DNA of 64,000 nt from NCBI RefSeq assembly GCF_018320785.1, contig NC_054881.1, positions 24,800,275-24,864,274 of the forward strand. Reading direction: 5' to 3'. The notes beneath the pieces are model-generated. The model searched no databases, was not told the DNA's origin, and was given only the letters and a program-made list of their open reading frames with translations. The first letter of the stretch is position 1, and every line of letters begins with the position of its first letter. The translations under genes and the position numbers were made by a program. Positions 9,609-22,062 of the stretch are shown here, piece by piece. This stretch comes from Cheilinus undulatus. Taxonomy: Eukaryota; Chordata; Actinopteri; Labriformes; Labridae.

Positions 9609-12600
9609 GGACACCCTCATTGAGGGTGTCAGCAACCAAGTCTTATTTGTTGTAGTTGTTAGCGTCACCTTTCTTGCAGGCCTTCTCACTCTGCTCTGCA
9701 GGTAGGTGGCAATGCCAGGATGATATTTGACAATTATAAAGTAGTGACAATGGTAATTTTTTAATATTCTGACATTAAACTCTAAGAGCATTAAAGCTTG
9801 CTCTCACCCAGTCTCCTCCATGGTCTCATACAGACATTTTTTTGTTAGTCTGAAATGGCAGTCTTTCTGTAGCTTTGCTGTACTCTGTAGTCAGCTTCTG
9901 TTTTTAATGTTTTGCATTGCCTTTTTTATGTTAATATGGCTTTAGCATACACTGTTGATTGTTGAAGGAGAATAAACGACTGCTTTGGGTTTGGCTTTCA
10001 CTTTTTAAATGAATTGCAGATGATTGACACAGTTTGCTTATGTGCTGCTGGACTGTTACACAAGAATCACAAATGCCTGATTTTTGACCCCTCAGACAAG
10101 AAGAGCAGAACATCCATCCTGAGAATCAGGAGCATGTTCGAGCCGTTCGACAACAGCTCCAAACAGAGCAGGTATTTTGACACTTATGACTTGGCTTTTT
10201 ATCAATGAAATATAATTATTAAAATGTCAAAACAATTGTTTTGGTCAAATTGTTTACAGTTAGATGTGGGAATATAGTATTTGATTTTGTAAATTAGATG
10301 AACCGAAAGCAATATTTCCTGGTACGCATTTACAGCAAGAAGTAGGCTGTTCATATTAATCTGTGTTTACAAAAGGATAAACCTTTGTTTTATCTGTGAA
10401 TGCCTTGGATAGAAGCGGCATGCTTTAAAAGTCAAATGAAATGTTTTTATTGCTAAACATCACAGGTAATTATAAGATTATTTCCTTTGAAGAACCAGGA
10501 ACTAAAACACAGCCTTTAATATTTTTTTCTTATGGCAGGATTTAAGGTAGTACGCTGTAATACTGAGCAGTGCTAAAGCTGGATTCAATAGTTCAAATAT
10601 TATTTAAGTCAAGAGATATATTTAAAATTGACCTTGGTTACTCTTATATTACACCTAATGTGTGTCTTTGTTTTGTGTACTCTGTTTCTCCATCAGGATG
10701 AAAACAGTCAGGCGGAGGCCAGGCAGCAGTATTACACAGACATGTCTTGCCCTGTGTGTTTACAGCAGGCTGTTCTGCCGGTGGAAACAAACTGTGGGCA
10801 CCTTTTCTGTGGTAAGAATTTTGAAGAGGATTTATACACAGAGCAGACTGTTACTTTATCAATCAAAGAAGAAATAAAGTGAGGATGCTTTTCAAGGCTG
10901 GAAGACATTGTACTCAGTTTGTTTGTGAAGAAGTGATTGTCACCTCTCGAGGATGTTGTCAGAGCATTAGCAAATATTGGCAGAGCTTTGATTCAGTTGA
11001 AAAGATGATGTGATGAATCAAAACACAACTTGAGAAGAAACAGGAGCTATTGATTCCTATGTGTCTAATTATGCTAAGTTTTGTGCTGTTTCCCACACAG
11101 GCTCTTGCATTATAGCCTACTGGAGGTACGGCACTTGGCTGGGTGCTATAAACTGCCCCATCTGCAGACAAATGGTAAGACTTTCAACATCTATGGATAC
11201 AATGCAACTGAACAATATACTGCCAGATATATAGAATTGTTTAGTGTAGGTAATTGTCAAAATCATAATCACAGTAAGAATAATATTTTTGTAAATGACA
11301 GTCTAAAGTCAGACATCTGGTTGTATCTTGATTACTGAAGTATCTTTTTCCCTCTTTAGAAAATGTAATTCCTTAAGAAGTATGCATACATTTTTTGTTT
11401 GGTATTGGTATGTTTTTTCTTTTTTTTGCCCAGGTTACATTGCTCTTCCCACTATTTCATGAGCACGCTGCTCCTCAGAGGGTCCAGGATGGCGAGGCTG
11501 AACCCCTGCTGATATTAAGAGACATCAATGATTACAACCGCAGGTTCTCAGGCCAGCCAAGATCTGTGAGTACACTACAGACACATAGGGTACTCTGTGT
11601 TCAGACTCAGACATAATTTATCCAAAACTTATGTTAGATGCATTTACCTTTACATCTCTGGATAAAACTAGATGCTGCTTTTTCTGGTTCTGCTATTAAT
11701 AGGTTTTACTTAGTTAACTGTATGCAACATTTCTTGCAACTTCAACGTAAAGCATTCTTGTTATTTTTACTTAACCTTTATTCAACCTGGAGTGTTGCCA
11801 CTGAGATAACCAAACCAAAGACAGAGACAGTTTGAGGGATTTCAAACATGATGAATTGTTGGTTTCTTGACTAGTTGTCATTTTCCACTGAAAGAATACT
11901 TAAAATGTGAATTAGGGCTGTCACAATATCAGATTTTCACTTCACGATTATTGTGGGCAAAAAATGTCACAATAACAATATTATCACAATATCGATAAAA
12001 ATATAAATAATAATGGGACAATTAATCAAATTTATCTTTAACTTTATTTATGTTGTGTTCTCTCTTTTGGCAGATGAAATACACTCAAAATACCTGTCTA
12101 AGGAAGTACTGCAGCTGTTGTGTCATTGTGGAGGGTCATATTTCTTAAAAAATGCAGAAATATTAATGTAGGGTTTTTATTTATTCTGTAGCATGTGCTT
12201 TTAAGCTTTTCAAAGTAAAAAAAAAAAAAACATCTGATTTGGGTTTTTTCTGTTTGGCAACAAGAATGAAATTTCCATGTTGTGATCAGCAGGGTCAATC
12301 TGTTATTAAAATCCAAGATAGTTCTTTTTACATTTATCAGTTATCAGAGATAATGCACTTTCACCAGAGGTAAAGATTCTGGGCTTCTGAGAAAACATTA
12401 GGGGCATAGACCCCACAAGCCCCCCATGGCTCTCGCTCTGACTGATAAACTCTCCACCACACAGGATTTACATTATCATAATGCCAAACAGTGTCAGAAA
12501 CGTAGGGTTATAAACACATTAGGAAATTATTAATTACAGATATATTTCAAGAGCACCTGCAGCAGTTTTTAACCAGAATTATCCTGTTAGCTCCACTAAA

Positions 12601-15600
12601 AGAACTGAGTTAGATGGCTGCGTTGGGATCAGGTCTGAATTTAATTTTTGCACTAAAACTGTTTAAGTTAGTAAACAAGGCACAGTCTATAAATGCGCAC
12701 AGAAGCATTAACACTCCTCATAGTGCTGCAGACAGTATCAGTGTCTCCACTGCTCTGATGCGCGACATGACGCACAGGAATGGACACTGGCACAGAGACT
12801 CTGAGCCAACATTCTGTTATTTGAGGGGAAATTTCTTCTATCCATAAAAATTGGCCTCTTTTCATAAAGCGTTTAATTTACGGACAAGGACAGGGATAGA
12901 AAGGGGTAAACAGAGTAAAAACGACCTCTCAGAGAGAGCTGACGGAGCGCTGCACTCTTTGGCACTCACGAACAATGATCAGGAAAATAATTCCACCTAC
13001 GGCTTAAAAAATAAAGGATGTAGTCTGTAAATATCACCCTGATGTTACTCTTATCAATATTGTCCAGTTAATTAGTCCAGGCTGCCAGCTGCCGATGTTT
13101 TTGGAGCATTATAGCTGACGAGGATGTGAGACTTTTTTTCGTGTTTCATTCAGTGAGAAGACTTGCTTTAGAACAATGAAAAAACCTTACTTGCAAAGGG
13201 CAGTGCTTAAGTGAACGCACTATTATAATTTCTTAACCTGAACACAGCTTCTGTCATTCTGTGCATTACATGGATGGTCAGAATTTAGGAGGAATTGGAC
13301 ACGCATGTTGTGCGGTGAGAGAGAGGGATGGCACACACCGCACCAGCAGGTGTTAATGATCAGGAAATCAGGGGGAATGGGCAGGTAGGGTGTTAGCTGT
13401 CCCACGCAGGTCTCTATCTCTACATACTGTCCGTTAAGAGCTTTGTGAACGAGGAAAAAGAAAACTTGTGATCTTTAAACGTCTTGCTGGACTCACAGTG
13501 TGCATATGCCGGGGGCACACATGGAGAGAGAGAGAGAGAAAGAGAGCGCTGAAGTGAGGCTAGACAGTTTCAGAAGAGGGGCACAGAGGGTGGAGGACAG
13601 CAGGAGTTGAAGATCTGTTACATTGATGGGCTTATTAAAAATGTTCAGGGCTCGTGATGGCGTTGGAGTGGCACTGGATCATTTACACGATATTATCATA
13701 TGCACATTTTTAACATGATATTGAAATTTTATTTTTTAATACCACGGTTATCGTCAATACTGGTATACCGCGACAGCCCTAATGTGAATACTTTATTTAA
13801 AAGTTGGAAGAAATATTACATGCATTCTGACAAAAAAGGGGATGTTATTCAAAGGTAGCCAAGTAAATAGTAGAACAAAAGAAACTGTACAACTGGGCCA
13901 ACGTCATCTCACATCATAATATCACACACATAGTTAACAAGATGCGCAGTCCTATTGTCAGCACAGTGGAGAAATACACTCCTGATCGAAATCTTAAGAC
14001 CAGTTAAAAAATTGCAAGAATTTACCTTTTGCACTGTTGGATCTTAAGTAGGCTATAGGAAGAGCTTCAAAATGCAAAAAGAAGAAATGGGTGAGACAAA
14101 AAAAAAGATTGAGTGAGCAATTTATTGAAAACAGCAATTAAACTGAAATAGGCTGTTCGTCAGCTGATCAAAAGTTTAAGACCATAGCTTGAAAAAAAAA
14201 AAAATTGAAAATACCCCCAAAAATAGAAATAAAAGTTTCAAAAAAGAACTTGGTAATGAGTAGCTCCACTGTTCTTGTCGATCACTTCAAAAATTCGTTT
14301 CTGTATGCTTCATGCAAGTGTTTCCAGGAGGCTGGTGGGAACGTTGCTCAAAGTGGTGAAGTTGGCTTCACAAAGGGCATCATCAGAGAATAAAGCTTTC
14401 TTTCACCTTTCAGTGTCCCATGTTTGGTGCTCCCTTGCAAAGTCCAAACGTGCAATTTTGTGGCGTTGAAGGAGATGAGGCGTTGAAGATGTTTTTAGTT
14501 TTTTAAGCCCTTCCCTTGCAGATGCGGTCTGATGATTATTGGGCTGTAGTCGGCACCAGTAACGGCCTTAATTTGGGTCGAGGATCATCCTGTGTCTTGA
14601 CGGACAGCCAATCGGATCTTCTGGCTCAGCGCCGGTTGAAGTTATTTGGATCTACCACTTGACTTTTTTGAACCATAACCCTCAGGATCTTTTAAGAAAT
14701 TCAAAATGACTGTCTTACTGCGTCCAACCTCAGCATCAATGGCGCGTTGTGAGAGACCTTGCTTATGCAGCTCAACAATCAGACCGCATTCAAAGACAGA
14801 AAGCTTTTTTGCCTTTGCCATCAGGAAGTCATGACAGTGTGAATACCTGACAGCTGATGAACAGCCTATTGCAGTTAAATTGTTGTTTTCAATAAATTGC
14901 TTACTCAATTTTTTTTGGGTCTCATTTCCATTTCCTCCTTTTCATTTTGAAGCTCTACTTAAAACCTAAAAGCAGTGCAAAATGCACATTCTTGCAATTC
15001 CTCAACTGGTCTTAAGATTTTGATCAGGAGTGTATACAGACAACATGACGGTAACTTCACTGACTTTTGGCTTATTTTGAGCCATTTTGGTCAGGTGCAG
15101 TCCTGTGGCACTCTGTGATTGTTTAAAATAGGTCAGAGAAGTCTGCCATACTTTGCCACAGTATGGAGCTCTCATACACAAACTGAACTTTGAGTCAGTC
15201 ATGCTTGGGCATGGTAATAGCCTAGTGTGAGTGTGCCTGCCCCATAGTATCACACTCAACATGTTTACATGTCCAGCAAAGTCAAGCAATGGTTTGAATT
15301 TTGTTAGGCTATTTAAATGAATAACTGTCCAGTGTATACAATATATACTCTCCCAGTATGCATGCACAGAGGGGAAATCAAAGTGGAAACATGATTGCAT
15401 TCGCTACAGTAGGTGGCGATATGCTTCCTCTCACCTATTTTCTGTAGACATTCTTTCTGTTGGCCTTGCTTACAAAAAAATCAAACAGTAAACTATGAGT
15501 ATGTTGAGGGGAGGAAATGTGGACACATTTATAGCTCTGTTTATTTTGCATAGCTATGTTTACTTCTGTTGTGATTAGCGTTGATGCTGTTCAGCTTGTA

Positions 15601-16160
15601 ATATCTTAAGGGTAAATCAGTCTCCAACCACATTATCTGGGTATTCATTCCAACAGTTTCAGGTGGACTAACATGTTTAAACGCATTTTGAAATGTCCTG
15701 TTTTAGTAAAACTGCCACAATAATTTTACTTTGACTGAAACGGTAAATATACTGATAATCTGATCTGTGGCAGGGCTGTTTAAAGATATGGTTATGCAAA
15801 TTACATTCTGAATTGTGCATCATATTCTGAACAAATTTATTATTATTTTTTAATTTGTTCTTATGATATTTTTTCTTCTCTTTTTCCCAGTATATGGACA
15901 GGCTGCGAGATGTGCCCACCCTGCTGCGTCATGCCTTCAGGGAGATGTTTTCAGTTGGTGGCCTCTTCTGGATGTTCAGGATTCGAATCCTCCTCTGCCT
16001 GGTCGGAGCACTCACCTACCTGGCCTCCCCGCTGGACATCCTCCCTGAAGCCCTTTTTGGCCTCCTGGGATTCATGGACGATTTCTTTGTTATTTTGCTT
16101 CTCTTTGTGTACATCTCTATCATGTACAGAGAGGTGGTAACACAGAGACTCAATGGCTAG
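9568..16160 (+). CDS. rnf170: E3 ubiquitin ligase RNF170
   Basis: This ER-membrane RING ligase, known in mammals to ubiquitinate activated IP3 receptors with the ERLIN complex, is encoded by 9568-9701, 10096-10171, 10697-10811, 11101-11174, 11434-11565 and 15891-16160. These join in frame to 266 codons plus stop (human: 258). A hydrophobic segment at residues 25-44 is the first membrane span. The C3HC4 RING has Cys88, Cys91, Cys103, His105, Cys108, Cys111, Cys127 and Cys130, all present. The [15 protein letters not shown] block follows, then two C-terminal spans at about 208-228 and 232-256. A non-coding first exon probably ends at 8,113. AATAAA hexamers at 16,228-16,233 and 16,250-16,255 put the 3'UTR at only about 100 bp. 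Start chosen for its strong context and the acidic pre-TM segment shared with the family. The last intron is 4.3 kb and packed with transposons. Confidence 0.97.
11913..13781. mobile_element. Non-autonomous hAT transposon, 1.87 kb
   Basis: This element in the last rnf170 intron starts TAGGGCTGTCACAATATC and ends with ACCGCGACAGCCCTA. It is flanked by a perfect 8-bp target duplication ATGTGAAT (11905-11912 and 13782-13789). The inner ends carry AT-rich stretches resembling each other in inverted orientation (CACAATATCGATAA against GGTTATCGTCAATAC). A GA-rich tract lies at 13,527-13,553. No frame resembles a hAT transposase, so it is a deletion derivative or an element with foreign filler. Confidence 0.93.
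13977..15032 (-). mobile_element. Internally deleted Tc1-like transposon (IR/DR type)
   Basis: The 1,056-bp element lies between TA dinucleotides (13975-13976 and 15033-15034). Both ends are CACTCCTGATC followed by AAAATCTTAAGACCAGTT-like sequence, and the inverted similarity extends for about 200 bp. A second, direct copy of the end motif (GATCAAAAGTTTAAGACCA) lies about 190 bp inside the left end, the IR/DR layout seen in fish Tc1 elements. Confidence 0.93.
14205..14821 (-). pseudogene. Tc1-like transposase remnant, N-terminal HTH plus short C-terminal piece
   Basis: On the minus strand the frame from Met at 14,821 gives a paired-like helix-turn-helix ([20 protein letters not shown]) and [15 protein letters not shown], standard for the Tc1 DNA-binding domain. 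Past 14,642 it shifts frame into [10 protein letters not shown] and ITGADYSP-like sequence, a second HTH. It then jumps to a remnant of the C-terminus. The DDE catalytic region is missing, so no active transposase can be made. Confidence 0.85.
15406..15419 (+). promoter_or_regulatory. CTCF-like core motif
   Basis: ACAGTAGGTGGCGA in the last rnf170 intron fits 12 of 14 positions of the CTCF core. Motif only. Confidence 0.2.
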
Positions 16161-16227
16161 CTGCTTGCTCATTAAAAGGGCTATAGCTTTCTCAGGAGGA
16201 GGTGAATCCAGTATCTGAGGTGATGTG

Positions 16228-16255
16228 AATAAAGGCTGACATAGACCTGAATAAA
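16228..16255 (+). terminator. rnf170 polyadenylation signals
   Basis: Two canonical AATAAA hexamers, 16,228-16,233 and 16,250-16,255, follow the stop codon by 68 and 90 bp. Confidence 0.7.
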
Positions 16256-17272
16256 TTCTGTAATGACACTTAACAACACTGGTCTTCCCTGAGAGGCTTA
16301 CTTTTAAGCCAGGAATGTTTCTTGACACTGGCAAAAGATTCATCTCTAAATATTGACTTTTGTAAGGAATTCCCTCTTCATATATGGCTTAAATGTTCTG
16401 TCAAAGATGGCAGCAATGCAGCATGAGGGTGGCTGTGAAAGAATGTGATGTTGTGTATACCTACTTTGAACTTGTGTGTGTATCTAGGGAACTCTTTTAT
16501 GCTAACCAAATTATTAGCATTATAAACAGCCAATTCTATGACTGCATTGCCAATTTGGTTGATGTGAAAAACAATGCAGACAACAGTGTAATGTAACATA
16601 TAGTAAATGTATCGATGGCAGTGTCTGTATTATATGCATTTAAAATTGGCTGTCTGCATCCAAAGTGTAAACTGTCAGAGTTTTGTTACTTGAAGCTTCC
16701 TGCTATGGTTATTGCAGGCTTTGTGGTCTATTAAACTGATGATGCACACCTTTATTCTTACTGTAAAGGCCTTAAAAAGGAGGAATTTCACACCTGTAAG
16801 AAAATACCTGAAATGTTTTACTGAAAACATAACTGTATGAGATCTGGACCTGCATCAATGCCAATAATACATGTAGCAGGATAACCTGGTTGTTGCTTGA
16901 TAACTTTGGATTGTAAGTGGGAAAAGTAATGCAGAAAAAGAAAGAATCTCTTAATCTTTAAAAAAATCACCAGACCAAAGGCGCCAAACAAAATAACTCT
17001 GGATCTGAAATTAAGATTTATTCAAGATAAGGGCTGTCCAAATTTAAATACTTTGATGCTTTTCAATAGCACACGTTTGAAAAAACGATTGTCTCTGTTA
17101 TTTTGATGTTCTTATGTATACTATTCAATTTAGACAGTTTCCATGAGTTGCACACATTTATTGGTAGTTCAAAACAAGAGACTGGTTGATATTGGGTGTG
17201 TTGGATTTTTATTTTTGCTGCAGAAAATAGGTATTGATATCATTTGATTTATTCTAGAATCATGCTGAATTT

Positions 17273-17350
17273 AGGGATGCACCTATGCATCGGTTTAACA
17301 TCAATTTCAGCCCTGTTGACAAACTTCGGCCTTCTGCAGATAATATGACA
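17273..17350. mobile_element. hAT terminal fragment (TAGGGATGCACC)
   Basis: TAGGGATGCACCTATGCATC followed by GGTTTAACATCAATTTC resembles one end of a common vertebrate hAT MITE. I could not find the opposite end within the next kilobase, so it is called a fragment. Confidence 0.45.
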
Positions 17351-18205
17351 AAAACAGACATCAGGAGTGTTTTCTATTTGGCAGGAGAGCTTTAGGCTTG
17401 ATTTGCCTCCCTGACAATCACTGGGGCTTATCCTGAGTCAAATCTCATCACAAACAGTTATTTTTTTAAATAATCCCCAGATGTGTGGTGTCAAAACTAT
17501 TATTTTACTGTTCCCTTAACCTCAGTCAGGCTCCCTCAGATGGAATTCCCAAAACAACATATAAGAGCGAGCAGATGGTGTAGGGTCACCAACTAGATGC
17601 GAAGTACTTTTACAACTCACAAACACGAACAAAACTTTTCCTTTATCTTGCTGAAGACATACCAATTTTTTCCCTAATTTTTTTTTTCACAACTCTAAAC
17701 ATCCCAGGACAGCAGCATTCTTCATGTTAGATTTGATTCTGAAGTCGCATTTGATTATTTGTAAATTTACCTCTTAATCAGATGCAGATGTCAAATTTGC
17801 ACGTTGGATTCAATGTTATTTAAAAGATAGTGTCCCAAAGCCACTTTTTTGTTTTTAAATATGTGACTTAAGAGTAAAGTTGTCAAAATTTTCAATACTT
17901 TTATACACCACTTCCAAACATACATTACTTTACATTGTGTAAAGGTGCCACTACTTATATAAACACTAAACCTAATTTATAAGCTAGGGTTTTTAGGAGA
18001 GGAATGAATCCATCAAAAGCTGCAAGCAAACTCATAAATAAATCTCTGTCTTAATTTTTGCCAATGTATTCATGGGATTTACAGTGTGTAGGAGTTTCAT
18101 TGTCGCTTTGATACTTGAAAACTAGGAAGGGATGCCTGGTTATTTATGGTTCAGTTGCATCGAACTAGAAATCAGTGTCTTTTGATTTTTTTTTACTAGT
18201 TTATA

Positions 18206-19704
18206 CAGTTGAAACCAGAAGTTCACATACTCTATAAAAAGACACAACCTTTTTTCTTTCACTGTGTGACATGAAATCAGACAAAACTTTTCCTGTAAAA
18301 GTCAGTTAGGATTTCCAAAATTATTTCTATTTGCTAAATGTCAGAATAATGAGAGGGAGACTTTTTCAGAGAATTTTTTATTACTTTCTTCAAAGTCAGA
18401 AATTTGCATTTACTTATATTACTGACTTAAACATTTTGGGAAAGCCAAGATGATGATTCTGATAGATTAATTGGCCACATTTGAGTTAATTTGAGGCACG
18501 CTTCAAACACACTGCTTCCTTCTTCGACATCAGAGAAATCCAAAGAATTGTGAACCTCTACAAGTCTGGTTCATCCTTGGGTACAATTTCAAGATGCCCA
18601 AAGGTTAATCTGTTCAAACAATTATATGGAAGTATAAACACCATGGGAATGTCCAGCCATTATACCGCTCTTGGAGGAGATGGGTTCTGTGTCCCAGAGA
18701 TGTATGTTCTTTGGTGCCAAATGTGTGCATCAACCCTAGAACAAAAAAAAGACATTGAAAAGATGCTGGCTGAAGCTGGTAAGAGAGTGTCATTTTCACA
18801 GTGAAATGAGTCATGTACCCACATGGACTCAAAGGCCACTCAGCTAGGCATAAGCGATTACTCCAAAACCAACATAAAAAAGCAAGATTACAGTTTGTAA
18901 ATGCACGCATGGACCTTAGGTTTTGGAGACATGTCCTGTGGTCTGATGAAACTAAACTAGAACTGTTTGGCCATAATGATAATCGTTACATTTGGAGGAG
19001 AAAGGGGGAAGCTTCCAAGCCTGATAACACCCAACTGTGAAGAACAAGGGTGGCAGCATCATGTTGTGGGGATGTTTTGCTGCAGGAGGGACTGGTGCAC
19101 TTCACAAAGTACATAGCATCATGAAGAAATATTGAAGCAACATCTTAAGACATCATCCAGGAAGTAAAAGCCTGGGCTCAGATGGCTCTTCCAAATGGAC
19201 AATGGCCCTAAGCACACAGCCAAATTACTTACAAAGTAGCTCAAGGACAACAAAGTCAATCTTTTGGAGTGGCCATCACAAAGCTCTAAACTTAACCTTG
19301 TAGAAAATTTGTGGACAGAGCTGAGGAGGCATGTGCCAGCAAGGTGGCTTACAAAGCTGACTCAGTTACACCAGTTCTGTCAGGAAGAATGGACCAAAAT
19401 TCCAGCAGACTCTTGTGAGAAGCTTGTGGAAGGATACCCAAGTCACACAGTTTAAAGGCAATGCTACCAAATACCAAGGAAATGTTTATAAAAATGTATG
19501 ACTTTGAAGGAAGAAAGTAATTTAAAAAATCTCCCTAAAAATCCTCTCTCTCCTTATTCTGTTAATTAGCGAACAGATAATTTTGGTTATCCTAACTGAC
19601 TTTAAAACAGGTAACCTTTAGTCTGATTTAATGTCAGATACTGAGAAAAAAATAAAGGTTATGTGTCTTTTTACATAGTGTATGTAAAGTTCTGGTTTTA
19701 ACTG
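18206..19704 (+). mobile_element. Decayed full-length Tc1-like transposon (IR/DR type)
   Basis: A 1,499-bp element between TA dinucleotides (18204-18205 and 19705-19706). The left end is CAGTTGAAACCAGAAGTTCA and the right end is its reverse complement with few changes (TGTAAAGTTCTGGTTTTAACTG, read outward). An inner, more diverged copy of the end motif lies at about 18,395-18,420. The structure and size match fish Tc1 elements of the salmonid/Sleeping-Beauty-like group. Confidence 0.95.
18530..19460 (+). pseudogene. Tc1-like transposase pseudogene
   Basis: Several plus-strand frames together cover most of a Tc1 transposase. They run from VNLYKSGSSLGTIS (HTH region) through LQNQHKKARLQF, FWRHVLWSDETKLELFGHN (first catalytic Asp present), [16 protein letters not shown] and NLVENLWTELRR to EKLVEGYP. 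Frameshifts and stops break it, for example TGA after 19,036. The second catalytic block, normally an Asn-Asp-Pro-Lys-His motif near 19,200, is degraded. It cannot make an active enzyme. Confidence 0.93.
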
Positions 19705-21107
19705 TAAGTCTAAAATTCTGGTGTTATGACAACCCACCTAAAGGAGTGTTATGATAAGATTTACTTTATCTTGCCCATAAGAAAATTTAACGTAAGCACA
19801 TTTTTCTGCCTCTACAGAAACAAACATAATGAAGATGATAGGATCAACTGAAGCTTGACTTGTGTACTTCCATTAGCCAACTGTCACAGCTTGTATCATT
19901 CAGTCCAGCTGAAGACAGATATTCTATTTTGAAATTTATAAATTTGGTACACTTAACCCTTTCTTGGCATCCTAAAGTTTCTTAAATCCAGCCGGGGTCC
20001 TGACCTTCTGACTGAAAATGGCTGCTTCAGATGACTAACTGAAACTGTATCCAGACCATTTGCTTTCTAGGGGCTATGTTTGCTGAGCTGGCGTTGGCCT
20101 TTATGTTCATGAATAGTCAGTGTAGTAGGTTGAGACCTATAGGCGGATCAGCAGTCAACTGTTAAATCCGTTCTGTATGTTTGACAGCTTCTGAGCTCAA
20201 AAAAGACCTTCAGTTCCCTCTTGGAATGTTGTAATTTGAGGTGTGGCTGTGCTGTCATCATCGCTCACCACCTTTACTAATGAGTGTCTCCTCAGGTTAG
20301 TCTCTGGGGAGTTTGAGCAAGCTCCACCCTTTTGTTTTTGATAACCAAACTTAAGCCATTGACAGCACTATAGGTTGTAAATGTGTCTGCGGTTCCTCAG
20401 CTGAGAACCGGTTAGGTGAGAGTCTTACACAGGTAGGAAAATACTGCAGCTGCTGAGAGAGTATACTGAGCACTACTGCAAGTCATGCATACCGTAATTG
20501 CTCAGATCCTCTACCTTTTCTTTAATGTCAGAGTTTTTCAGCTGAAAACTTTCTGAAAAGCCAAGAGAGTTAATGAAATAAAATATGCTTTATCTTTTGT
20601 GGATTCCAAAACATCAGGTCAGGCAGGTTTTGTATCACTTTAAAGAATTTGGCAGTGTGTCTTTGCTCCTCTGATGCAACACAAATCTGTCTAAGCATGA
20701 TGCAGATATATTTCAGAGCAAACTGCCCAATCTTTCTGCTGAAGTGAATCAATTTTGCCCATTCCCAATCTTAGCATTGTCACTGCTCAAAGAAAAGCTA
20801 GATTCATGACTTGCTAAGGCATGCCGATACATGAATTGTACCATTCATGGCAAAAATACTTTTCAGTGTGGACAATATTCAGGTTGTCTCTTTTGCTGAG
20901 TGAGGAATGCATAACTTTATTTGTTCCCAAATTTTTACTTGTAATTTCCATAAACGAGATGAGGACACTCCTGTGGCCTGTTGTATTAGAGCATAAGAAG
21001 TAGAAAACAATACAGTAGCCAAATTACATAGTAGAATAAAACTTGGAGTAATGTAAATATGTTTTCTCACACAAACCTCTAATTATAAGCTCATCATTGC
21101 TCATATA

Positions 21108-21640
21108 CAGTGCTTAACAAATTTATTAGACCACCCTAACCCTAACCAAAGTAAGGTTTATGCCACAGCTGCCCTAAATTAACAGCATTGGTAATTACCA
21201 AAATCATTCGTTATGTTTCTGCAATGGTTAATACACCAATATGTAGAAACTCTTTAACCCAAATGATATTTGTAATGCTAAAATATAATTCATATTGTTA
21301 TCCATGAATTTTCAAATTTACTGATTTACAAAAAAACTGAAAAAATAGCAAAGCACATTATTATTTCTTGATACATATGTCAAATTATAGTTATTTACTT
21401 GCATTCCTGAACAGAAAAATTACTTTTAGTGGTTGAATGTTATACTTGATTAATTTCTGTCTTCTCAGAGAAGCCCAGTGAGCTGGCGCAAATTTGGGTG
21501 AATTCAGTTTGAAATCCCTCATTCCTGTTCAAAATGGTAAAACATGGAGAGCTTACTGAAAATGAAAGAGTCCACATTAAAGCACTTCATGATGCTGGAT
21601 GGTCTTTGAGACAAATATGACAGGTGGTCTAATAAAGGCC
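21108..21640 (+). mobile_element. Deleted Tc1-like element
   Basis: The left end, after a TA at 21,106-21,107, reads CAGTGCTTAACAAATTTATT and AGACCACC. Near the right, GGTGGTCTAATAAA at 21,624-21,637 is its inverted counterpart, then similarity stops. Just before it, a frame from 21,536 (MVKHGELTENERVHI, then ALHDAGWSLRQI) is the start of a transposase HTH and is cut by a stop. Most of the transposase is gone and the right terminus is truncated. Confidence 0.7.
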
Positions 21641-21691
21641 ACAGTTGTGGAATTGAGATGTCCTGATGTTTCAAAATAATGAGTGCCTTCT

Positions 21692-21776
21692 AGAGTGCCC
21701 TCTAATTGGACAAAATTAGAAAAATGCCCTCTTTGGTGCCCTTTAAGTGGACAGAATTTGACAGAATGCCCTTTAG
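21692..21776. repeat. Degenerate 42-bp tandem repeat, two units
   Basis: Two adjacent units share TGCCCT, then GGACANAATT, then ATGCCC, with a period of about 42 bp. A third unit is at 22,731-22,772, on the far side of the nested insertion. Confidence 0.55.
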
Positions 21777-22062
21777 ATTGCAATCTTAGTGAAAGAAACT
21801 CAATCTTGTACAACAGGGTTCTCAAACTTTTCAGCCTGCAACCCCAAAAGTAAAGGTGCCAAAGACAAGGGACTTCCACTATACAGGAGGCTGGTTGAAG
21901 CAAAGTTGAACACAGCCATGCACATTTAAGAATAGTCATGTGCAGACTTGCATCTTGCATCATCTCATCAAATGACCATGATTTTATTTTATAACAAACT
22001 AATTGTATGCATGTATTTTTTTCTAAATATGCAGTTTGAAATCATTTTTAAAAATTCTTTGT

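Noticed and set aside
15002-15400. 132-codon minus-strand open frame
   Set aside because: It overlaps the terminus of the Tc1 element and adjacent intron of rnf170; the sequence shows no known motif and codon use looks random.
21577-21963. 128-codon minus-strand open frame
   Set aside because: It runs across the end of a deleted Tc1 element, a degenerate tandem repeat and a hAT end, so it is a chance frame over repeats.
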